A stretch of 64,000 nucleotides of DNA from Calothrix sp. PCC 7103 (GTDB lineage Bacteria > Cyanobacteriota > Cyanobacteriia > Cyanobacteriales > Nostocaceae), in NCBI RefSeq assembly GCF_000331305.1, contig NZ_KB217483.1, positions 703,018 through 767,017 of the forward strand. The letters are read 5' to 3'. The translations under genes and the position numbers were made by a program. The notes beneath the pieces are model-generated. The model had not been told where the DNA came from. It ran no database searches and saw only the letters and a program-made list of their open reading frames with translations. Shown in pieces: positions 56,548 through 64,000 of the stretch (positions are counted from its first letter, which is position 1; every line of letters starts with the position of its first letter).

Positions 56548-59001
56548 ATGAAGGTAGCTTCTGTGTGCTTGGGCTTGGTCAGTGAAATTTTGATAAGTGG
56601 AATATTTCTACCAGCGATGGCTCAGGTGATATCGGATGGAACTACCAACAGCACTGTCAACCCTAGCGGTAATAATTTTACGATTCTTAATGGCACACAA
56701 AAAGGTAGCAATTTATTTCATAGTTTCAGTAGTTTCTCTGTACCTACAAATGGCTCGGCAACTTTTGATTTAAAAAACACGCCTGATATTACCACCATAT
56801 TTAGTCGAGTTACAGGCGGAAATGTTTCTAATATTGATGGGTTAATTCAAATTCTCAACAGCAATAATTCTGCAAGTTTATTTTTGCTAAACCCGAACGG
56901 GATTGTATTTGGAGCCAACGCCAAGTTAGATATTGGCGGCTCATTTTTGGGGACAACAGCTGATAGTATTAAGTTCGCCGATGGGGTGGAATTTATTGCA
57001 GTAAATCCTGTAGCACCATTATTAACTATGAGTGCGCCAATTGGCTTGCAGATGGGACAAAATCCAGGAGCGATTACTGTGCAAGGTTCAGGATACAGCT
57101 TAAATATTGCTAGTATACTCTCTCCAATTATTCGCACTCCTAGCCTGACACAACTGGAAGTAGAGTCTGGAAAGACTCTGGCGTTAGTAGGCGGTAATTT
57201 AAATTTGAATGGAGCAACCTTGACAGCTGAAACTGGTCACATTGAGTTGGGTAGTTTGGGTAGCTCAGAATTTGTTGATCTGATTTCAAAGACTCAAGGG
57301 TATACATTGGGTTACAGAAACGTAAACAGTTTTGGGGATATTCAAGTTACCCAAAAATCTCTAATAGATGTCAGTGGAATGAATGCTGGTTCTGTTCAGG
57401 TGCAAGGTAAGCAGATTCAATTTACTGATGGCTCTCTGTTGCTGGCACAAAATCATGGTAATCTTCCTGGTGGCAATTTGCATCTTCAAGCATCTTCAAG
57501 CATTAATCTGATCAATGCAGTGAGCGGTGTTCGCAGTGAAACCCGAAGCCAGGGAACTGGTAGCAATATTAGTGTTATTACCCCTAAACTCAATCTTTAT
57601 GAAGGGGGGATATTAAGTAGTAACACTTATGGAGGGTCTAACAGTGGAAATATTCAGGTTAACGCCAAAAACGTAGAAATATCCGGCTTATCGCCCAATA
57701 ACGCCACTGGCAGTTTTATAAACACCAGTACCTTTGGTTCTGGAAATGCAGGTAACATTTTTGTCCAAGGTGATAGTTTACTTGTATCCTATGGTGGTGG
57801 AGTGTCTTCCGTATCGCGGGGTGTTGGTTCTAGTGGTGAAATTGTGGTTCGCAACCTAGATACCACTGTGCAAAGTAGTAATAGCTCTCCCTTCGGAACA
57901 AGAATTGCCTCAGTCACTTTTAACGTAGGCAATGCTAAAACCTTAACCATAGATAGTGCCAGGTTAAAAGTTATAGATGGAGCCTCGGTGGGCACAAGTT
58001 CATATTTTATCGGTCATGCTGGGGATGTAAAGATTAACGCTACGGAATTTGTGGAAGTTACAGGTTACAATCCCTTAACACCCAGTGCTATTAACTCCTC
58101 TGCCCTGATTCTTAACCCAGTACTGCAACAGTTATTTGGGTTATCAAAATATAAACTGACTGCTGATGCTGGTACAATTGACCTGACGACACCAAACCTC
58201 ATCCTCAAGAACCAAGGAACTGTGACCGTTACTAATCAAGGTACTGGTGATGGTGGCAGCTTGAAAATTCATGCCAATACTATCAAATTACAAAATCAAG
58301 CTTTCATCGAGGCTAGGACAGAATCCGGTAATGGGGGCAATATAGATTTACAAGTAGTTAACTCTTTACGGTTGCGCGATAATAGCCAAATTACTTCCAC
58401 TGCAAGCAGTAACGGTGACGGAGGGAATGTTAACATTAACGCACCAATCATTATTGGTTTAGAGAATAGCGATATTATTGCCAATGCTGTGCAAGGAAAA
58501 GGAGGCAATATTGCCATTAACACTCAAGGTATTATTGGTCTGGAATTCCGCAACACCCTCACTCCTAGGGAAGACTTGACCAACGATATTACAGCCAGTT
58601 CCCAATTCAATGTTAGCGGCACAGTGCATATTAATAATGTCGGTGTTGATCCTAATTCTGGCTTAGTTAAATTACCTGCAAATGTAACTGACTCATCACA
58701 ACAAATAACTACAGGTTGTTCAAAGACGACGGATAGTAGTTTTATCGCTACGGGACGCGGTGGTATACCTCAAAACCCCAATCAAGATGTGAGGAGCGAT
58801 CTCACTTGGTCTGATGTCCGCAATCTCAGCGCATATCGCCATAATCATCAAGCTACAGCCCAAATCCCCACACAGGCGGAAACTCTGGTGCAAGCAACTT
58901 CTTGGCGGCGTAATACTCAGGGAAAAATTGAGTTAGTTGCTGATAAATCTCCTACTCAGGTGCAAACATCTTTAACCTGTGCTGCTGTTTACCAGGATTA
59001 A
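56548..59001 (+). CDS. Filamentous hemagglutinin-type exoprotein (TpsA)
   Basis: Secreted through a two-partner system. A signal peptide (ending PAMAQ) precedes the TPS domain (about 27-270): TTNSTVNPSGNNFTILNGT, FHSFSSFSVPTNGSATF and the hallmark LLNPNGIVFGANAKLDIGGS. A long beta-helix of repeats rich in Gly, Asn and Thr follows (GSGNAGNIFV, GNGGNIDLQV, GDGGNVNIN). The C-terminus has Cys near the end. It is 817 aa. No TpsB partner is nearby. The gene lacks GGCGCC, unlike most neighbours. Confidence 0.9.
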   Translation: MKVASVCLGLVSEILISGIFLPAMAQVISDGTTNSTVNPSGNNFTILNGTQKGSNLFHSFSSFSVPTNGSATFDLKNTPDITTIFSRVTGGNVSNIDGLIQILNSNNSASLFLLNPNGIVFGANAKLDIGGSFLGTTADSIKFADGVEFIAVNPVAPLLTMSAPIGLQMGQNPGAITVQGSGYSLNIASILSPIIRTPSLTQLEVESGKTLALVGGNLNLNGATLTAETGHIELGSLGSSEFVDLISKTQGYTLGYRNVNSFGDIQVTQKSLIDVSGMNAGSVQVQGKQIQFTDGSLLLAQNHGNLPGGNLHLQASSSINLINAVSGVRSETRSQGTGSNISVITPKLNLYEGGILSSNTYGGSNSGNIQVNAKNVEISGLSPNNATGSFINTSTFGSGNAGNIFVQGDSLLVSYGGGVSSVSRGVGSSGEIVVRNLDTTVQSSNSSPFGTRIASVTFNVGNAKTLTIDSARLKVIDGASVGTSSYFIGHAGDVKINATEFVEVTGYNPLTPSAINSSALILNPVLQQLFGLSKYKLTADAGTIDLTTPNLILKNQGTVTVTNQGTGDGGSLKIHANTIKLQNQAFIEARTESGNGGNIDLQVVNSLRLRDNSQITSTASSNGDGGNVNINAPIIIGLENSDIIANAVQGKGGNIAINTQGIIGLEFRNTLTPREDLTNDITASSQFNVSGTVHINNVGVDPNSGLVKLPANVTDSSQQITTGCSKTTDSSFIATGRGGIPQNPNQDVRSDLTWSDVRNLSAYRHNHQATAQIPTQAETLVQATSWRRNTQGKIELVADKSPTQVQTSLTCAAVYQD

Positions 59002-59133
59002 TATTACCAAACAAAAACCTTTAAAATGTTAAAAATACCCTGAGTTCGACGTAAGAAAGATAGCCGAAGGGTAATATTTTGGGCATGGAAATCTCGGCAC
59101 CGCTGCGCGGCACCGAAGAACGCGCGTTAAATT

Positions 59134-59484
59134 ATGGGGGGAGGCGCCTTATGTGGAGTTGCTGGTGGCATTCCCGTTGTCGGTGCCGGAGTTTTTAATG
59201 CGAGTTTAACTGCGGTGCAAGCTGCTGTTGTTACTCGTATTGCTCAAGTTTATGACGTAGATATTATTGCAGCGGGTGGAGCAGGCGCCCTTGCCGGAGC
59301 TATTATTGCTGCTGGTGGAGGGCAGTTATTAGCCAGGGTTGGGGGAACACTAGCTGGAATGATTCCTGGTGTAGGGGGACTTGTTCAACCTGCTATTGGG
59401 GCAGGCGCAGTTAAAGCTTTCGGGGAAGCTACAATTGCCTACTTTGAGAATCTTTATCCCAGTAAGATTTACGTGAAGAAGTAG
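59134..59484 (+). pseudogene. DUF697-like fragment
   Basis: 116 codons rich in Gly/Ala match the membrane-associated DUF697 domain found after GTPase domains (GIPVVGAGVFNASLTAVQAA, VVTRIAQVYDVDII, and AIAYFE-like ATIAYFENLYPSKIY). The expected N-terminal GTPase is missing upstream, so it is probably the end of a truncated gene; a free-standing small protein cannot be excluded. Confidence 0.55.
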
Positions 59485-59696
59485 AGGGGAAGTTCAGATT
59501 AAAGAAGTAATTCAGTACTTTATGCTTAAGTCTTGAAACTGCGGCGACAACAGCAACTTCTGCTAGGCGCAGCAGAAATCGTCTCCATTTGAACACGCAT
59601 CCGTAACTAGCTAATCATAATTTGCTATAAATTGAAAAAGGTATCGGCTCAATAAGTTGGGGTAAGTAATAATTATCATTCGTATTAATTCAAGGA

Positions 59697-59903
59697 ATGT
59701 GGATAGCCAAAAAACGTAAGCTTAAACTTATTGCTGGAGTTGCTGAAGTAAATTCAGATGACCTCAAATTTCTTGGCACCTTAATTGAAAATAAACATTT
59801 GGAACCAGTAATCGACAAAACTTACCCGCTTGAACAAATCCGCACTTCTCATCAGTATGTTGATTTAGGACATAAAAAAGGAAATATTGTTATTACATTG
59901 TAA
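59697..59903 (+). pseudogene. Zinc-type alcohol dehydrogenase/quinone reductase C-terminus
   Basis: 68 codons: DDLKFLGTLIENKHLEPVID, KTYPLEQIRTSHQYVDLGHK and KGNIVITL match the last 50 residues of NADPH:quinone oxidoreductase-like MDR proteins. The rest of the gene is absent. A clear remnant. Confidence 0.75.
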
Positions 59904-60075
59904 TTGTTAAATTCCGAGAACCATGCAGGATTTGAGGCGCCTATCTAGTTATAAACAACAGGCGCCTTGATTCTACGATATACATGAAAACAAATGTACG
60001 ATTATGTTTTGGATACGGGATTTTCCGTATCTAAGAGGTGCCGATACATATTGAATTTAGAGAAAACATTAGTTG
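59904..60075. other. Gap with two GGCGCC
   Basis: GGCGCC occurs at 59937 and 59962 in an imperfect inverted arrangement (GAGGCGCC, CAGGCGCCTTG). No gene seen. Confidence 0.4.
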
Positions 60076-60738
60076 TTACTGGTCCCAATGTACCATGACA
60101 GATTTGATTTCGCGCTCGCTGTATGCAACAAGCGTGGCGGATGTGTGCTTACCAGACCAAAGAATACTAGTAGGATGATACTGATATTGCTCTCCATACT
60201 TGACTCTAGCTAGTTCAATAGCCTTAGTGGCTGAATCACTATTTAGGGTCAAGTACCAGATAGCTGCAAAAAAAATCACAAGACCAACTCCGAGACCAAA
60301 GGCAAACTTAGGCGGGGAAGTAGAGCGGCCAGCGTTCTGAAGAGCGAAAACAACTGGTGCGGATCGTAATTGACGGTAAATCCAGAACATAACTCCAACC
60401 GTCACAAACGTGACTGCAAATGACGTTATCATAGTAGTTGGTTTAAATCTTAACTCCGTAACCCACAACTCGGCTGGTTTTAGAAATGGTGTCAGCAACA
60501 AGGTCGCTCCAATGAAGCTGAACATAAAGGCTGATATACTAGTTATAAGCTGTGCTGCTTTGAGGTCGGCACGTAATAGAAAGATACCTGCCACAACAGA
60601 GGGGATATTAAAGTTGGATGAGTAGCTTAGGTTGTTGGTAACATAATAAACCCACAAAGCAATATCAATGCTAGCAACTATAACTAAGACTGCACCAACT
60701 TTTTTTAAAATTACCCGGTAATGTTTCATAATAACCAC
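60076..60738 (-). CDS. Multi-span membrane protein
   Basis: 220 aa with about four membrane spans (near 12-32, 55-82, 98-118 and 148-166) and a periplasmic-like C-terminus (ATKAIELARVKYGEQYQYHP). Not recognised. It lies 106 bp downstream of the C39-like peptidase gene on the same strand and may be its partner. Confidence 0.65.
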   Translation of the reverse strand: MVIMKHYRVILKKVGAVLVIVASIDIALWVYYVTNNLSYSSNFNIPSVVAGIFLLRADLKAAQLITSISAFMFSFIGATLLLTPFLKPAELWVTELRFKPTTMITSFAVTFVTVGVMFWIYRQLRSAPVVFALQNAGRSTSPPKFAFGLGVGLVIFFAAIWYLTLNSDSATKAIELARVKYGEQYQYHPTSILWSGKHTSATLVAYSEREIKSVMVHWDQ

Positions 60739-60844
60739 TTGCTACTTACCCAGAACATTTTGAATTTAGAATGGCGCCATTCTAAATCTACGCTACGCTC
60801 GAAAGCGCAATAATGATGACCTTGCACAACACATTGCCGCTAGT

Positions 60845-62038
60845 TCAAAAACGAAACTCGCGTATGCGCTGATCTCCTGTAAATCGAAACAGTGGGCTTC
60901 CACTTTGGTTAAACAAAGTACGAACTTCGCTGCCAAGCCGTACCTTTACGTTTAAACCGTCGAGGTTCCAGTTATCACCACCAATTCCACCACCGAAGGT
61001 AGTCTCCAATCTGGCGCCAATAATATCCTCAAACCTGAAATTTGCAGGGAGAGACCGCGATACAGTCTGAGTTGAGTTGTCAATCCAACGTTTGCGGTCG
61101 TTAATATTATCAAATCTGATTGGGCTGACTGTACGTAAAAGTAGTACAAGATGTACGTTATCATTGCCCCCACGTAAATCATCGCCACCTGTTCTAAACT
61201 CAACAATCAACTCATTGGGTTTATCTGCTACTACTGGTGGCACCGCTTGAGAGTATTTGGTATCTACAAAATAAGCACGCCAACGTTGATTTTCTTTTCC
61301 TGCGTAGGTATACATCGCACCTGTAACATTAGGCTTGAGTGTCAATATTTCATTTGGAAAATTGGGGTCGTAAACGAAAATAGATACATCTTCTGCATTT
61401 GCATTTAGGTTGCCTCTATAACGACCGAGGTCATAACCAATTGCAAGTACTTGGTGACTACTAGGGCAACCTTTCGGGCATCCACAATCGCTACCACATG
61501 CTTGCAACCCTAGCGGCACAGGCTGCCCTCTGTCAATACGTTGGCGTAGTTCGCCCAATCGTCCCCCACCAAACTGAAGCCCCCAGTTAAAAAACTCACG
61601 ATTCCGTGCCCCTCCAGGGTTAAATCCATATTCTGCCCACTTGTCAATGTTGCGCTCAATCGAGTTGACTTGACGATTATAAAGATAGCTTTGCAGTGTT
61701 GTCCCTTCAGCAGGCATAAAATCTTGTTGCGGAATTTGCATCCCTCTATTAAAGTAGTCAAGGCTGGAATATGCCATGCCACCACATAACCCACTGGTCG
61801 TCCAGTTAAGTTCACTGATAAAAATGTTTTTAAACCGATTTGAGAATTTAAAGCCGTGTTGATTTGGATTAAACCGTGTCATAACTGGCGCCGCGATTGC
61901 AATCATTGGCGAAAGCAAACTTAGAGCAAAAACAGTTGCTGGAAAAATCCCAAGTAAATACTTCTTCAGGTGTAAGTTTGTAGATTTTTTCGCAGAAGAC
62001 GACTCTACATGTTTTTTATTCATAATGTGTTTCTTCAT
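60845..62038 (-). CDS. Secreted C39-like (papain-fold) cysteine peptidase-like protein
   Basis: 397 aa from Met 62038 (MKKHIMNKK), with a signal peptide or anchor around residues 26-50 (KYLLGIFPATVFALSLLSPM). The probable catalytic Cys is C85 in TTSGLCGGMAYSSLDYF, His is H195 in SSHQVLAIGYD and Asp D224 in IFVYDPNFP, the order of papain-like C39 peptidases. The C-terminal third is a beta-rich domain (FEDIIGARLETTFGGGIGGD). No substrate or secretion partner is visible. The frame opens 24 codons earlier but that start gives no proper signal. Confidence 0.75.
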   Translation of the reverse strand: MKKHIMNKKHVESSSAKKSTNLHLKKYLLGIFPATVFALSLLSPMIAIAAPVMTRFNPNQHGFKFSNRFKNIFISELNWTTSGLCGGMAYSSLDYFNRGMQIPQQDFMPAEGTTLQSYLYNRQVNSIERNIDKWAEYGFNPGGARNREFFNWGLQFGGGRLGELRQRIDRGQPVPLGLQACGSDCGCPKGCPSSHQVLAIGYDLGRYRGNLNANAEDVSIFVYDPNFPNEILTLKPNVTGAMYTYAGKENQRWRAYFVDTKYSQAVPPVVADKPNELIVEFRTGGDDLRGGNDNVHLVLLLRTVSPIRFDNINDRKRWIDNSTQTVSRSLPANFRFEDIIGARLETTFGGGIGGDNWNLDGLNVKVRLGSEVRTLFNQSGSPLFRFTGDQRIREFRF

Positions 62039-62110
62039 CTCAAATTCTTTCCAAAAAGTATTCAACAAGAAGAGAATAGGCAAAATCAAAGGGTCTGAGT
62101 CCCACGCCAT

Positions 62111-62924
62111 ACGCAGTCTCTGTTAAGAGTTGCCCGTTACGTAGATATTTCGGTAGATTTACTAAAGCGCGCAGTCAGTTATGTTTTACTTCAAACTCTT
62201 CTGCTCTTTCTATATGTCAGCTTCTTAGAGTTTATGCACTTGCATAAATTAACTATACTTAAATTTTTTATTTTTTTAAGCTTTTCATTCGGCGCCTTGT
62301 AATTCTTCTTCACGACCTAACTTATTAAGTCGATATCTAAAGGCACCCTCTGATATATTCTTGATTGGCGCCCGAAATGACAGTTCATAGGCAATATTAG
62401 TACGAGCGCGTATTATTAACTCAAGCTCCTCTATAAGCCAATTCATTTGGTGTAAAAATTTTATTATTTGAAATTTTACACCGAATAAACCCCCAGAGCA
62501 AGAAGCAACTAGAGTTACTTGGCGCCCACATCCATCAAAACCAGTTGGTTATAACTTATTAGCCAAATATGTTTCCTGGCGCCACGTCCACCGCAGACTT
62601 TCTGAATTCGTATATATATATGAATACAACTTTAGCTTTAGCCTTTAAGTCTTGCTGGCAAATAGTTATAACGATTATCACAATCTCTTAGCGTACAAAA
62701 TTTCCACGTGGGTACGATGACCCCCTATCACCACTCGTGAGCGAGAACCTGAAATTTTTCACTTTCCCAGCAAGGTTGTCACCAACCCTGCTGTAGTGTT
62801 AAATGTTGAAGAATTAAAAATAATTGTGTGTGAGGGCGCGATTAAGTAGGTCAGCAGAAACAACAAAAGTATGCAAACGAATGTAAATCAGCCACAAACA
62901 CTTATTCTAACTGCCCCTAGCTAC
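62111..62924. other. Intergenic region without gene
   Basis: About 810 bp. It contains four GGCGCC (62291, 62367, 62521, 62578) and a pair of TTGGTGTAAAAATTTTA / AAATTTTACACCGAA arms at 62447-62485 forming an imperfect 15-bp inverted repeat. No gene is supported. Confidence 0.45.
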
Positions 62925-63191
62925 TTAGTTAAATACTAAAGCAGGCTCCTCGCAAAAATTGAAGACTGCTGATTCAGTTTCAGATTCATCTTCGTAAGTC
63001 GCACATATATACCATTCACAGGGCGAATCATTTGTGTATTCAGCCCAAGCAATTGTCACTGTCTCTCCCGATGGAATCCCTGATTCTCCCAACTCAAACT
63101 CAGCCCAGTCTTCATCATCAAGCGAAACCCATAGCTCTGTAATCGCCAAATCAGTATTATTGGTTACTTTGAATGTGTATTGATCGGACAT
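62925..63191 (-). CDS. Small beta-rich protein
   Basis: 88 aa, very acidic. The pattern of alternating residues (YTFKVTNNTDLAITELWVSL, VTIAWAEYTNDSPCEWYICA) suggests an immunoglobulin-like or other beta-sandwich fold. No signal peptide. Not recognised. Confidence 0.65.
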   Translation of the reverse strand: MSDQYTFKVTNNTDLAITELWVSLDDEDWAEFELGESGIPSGETVTIAWAEYTNDSPCEWYICATYEDESETESAVFNFCEEPALVFN

Positions 63192-64000
63192 AAAAACCTT
63201 TCCACTGTAAATACTTAGAAGTTATAGCCACCGATTATACACAATAATTTTTGGGATAATTCTACTTAAGGCAGCGAAATCTTTTGTTCAAGAGCTTTTT
63301 AAGCATTTTAGCTCTAAAATTTAATTTTAATAAAACGATACATTACATCAAAGTTGGTCAGTTTCGGCAAGCCATTAACGCTTTCAGTATGTATTTAAGT
63401 GTATTCACTCAAGTCAACAGTAAAATTTCCAGCTATTATTTATAAGAGTAAAGCTAATACACCAATATTGATAGTAATTCATAAGTAAATCAAATACACC
63501 TGTTGGTGCTATCGCCAACCATAGCTAGAAACATTAACCGTCCCTAATTTAAGAGAACCAGCTACCCGCAACATAATGATACAGACGCCTTAATTCTATG
63601 GGTGCGGATCTTCTCGAAAGACTAGATGTAACATCCGTATTACATTAGCATTTTAATGAAAAGGTGTATACAGTATACATCCTTTGATGAATCCTCAAAT
63701 CGTTGCTTGGGAATTATTTTAGCACTGTTCTCAGAGGTCAAGTCGGTGCCATTTTTAACTTATACACGGTGATTTGCGCGCTTGCAGGATTATCTCGCGT
63801 TCATTGGTACGACATTGCTGTTATAAATCAAGCTTTAAATTAACAGGACTTCCATTGCTCAGACTATACCGCTTGCGTTTGATGTCACGATAACTTTACA
63901 AGGTTCACAACTGCCTGTGGCACAAACTGCTATGCACTGCTTCCTTATGTAAGTGATTGTATAAAAATCATCATAATCACACAAGTTTATTTTGTAAAAT
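63192..64000. other. Right edge, no gene seen
   Basis: About 800 bp without a supported gene. A 15-bp perfect palindrome TGTATACAGTATACA lies at 63665-63679 and could be an operator for a gene beyond the edge. Confidence 0.4.

Noticed and set aside
55950-59100. Lack of GGCGCC as proof of recent transfer of the exoprotein gene
   Set aside because: Similar GGCGCC-free stretches of about 3 kb occur in resident genes (22300-25290), so the signal is too weak.
1-64000. tRNA or rRNA genes
   Set aside because: I looked for tRNA T-loop and acceptor patterns, especially near the CAST ends, and found none that folds convincingly.

Overview
The window looks like chromosome or large plasmid DNA of a filamentous, heterocyst-forming cyanobacterium. 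Evidence: a type V-K CRISPR-associated transposon (CAST), a nifJ gene interrupted next to an XisF-type recombinase, a cyAbrB regulator, CHASE2 and AAA_35/GGDEF signalling proteins, low G+C, and cyanobacterial palindromic repeats. The palindrome GGCGCC occurs about 110 times (hand count; about 3 expected), while the usual cyanobacterial HIP1 octamer GCGATCGC was not seen.

Region 1 (1-19811) is the right-hand part of a type V-K CAST. It holds a broken tnsB (only the C-terminal 131 codons, behind a decayed IS4-type transposase), tnsC, tniQ, then a cargo of a complete MYXAN-type (type I-B-like) CRISPR-Cas system (cas6, cas3, cas8, cas7, cas5, cas4-cas1 fusion, cas2, two arrays with duplicated leaders), two small DNA-binding-like paralogues, a GmrSD-like DUF262/HNH nuclease, a ribbon-helix-helix regulator, cas12k, an unusually long tracrRNA, a 7-repeat V-K array and the transposon right end at about 19811. 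The insertion cut off the end of a flanking gene. CRISPR-repeat-like hairpins surround cas6.

Region 2 (20579-31676) has dinB, a cluster of AAA_35-like ATPase, GGDEF-like and CHASE2 proteins in which all three GGDEF signatures are degenerate, and a secreted alpha/beta hydrolase.

Region 3 (32049-64000) starts with nifJ, which stops abruptly at codon 377 beside a large serine recombinase of the XisF type. The remaining two thirds of nifJ are not in the window, so everything to the right edge may lie inside a programmed excision element of at least 30.8 kb. Inside it are cyAbrB, an SDR, a nucleoside phosphorylase, several remnants, and a violacein-type pathway: vioB (iminophenylpyruvate dimer synthase), a vioA/rebO-type amino acid oxidase and a convincing vioE, but no vioC or vioD. 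Such a set is expected to give protodeoxyviolaceinic acid/prodeoxyviolacein. A short remnant with a FAD-monooxygenase N-terminus lies between vioB and vioA. The right end holds a two-partner-secretion exoprotein, a C39-like peptidase and hypothetical proteins. No tRNA or rRNA gene was recognised.
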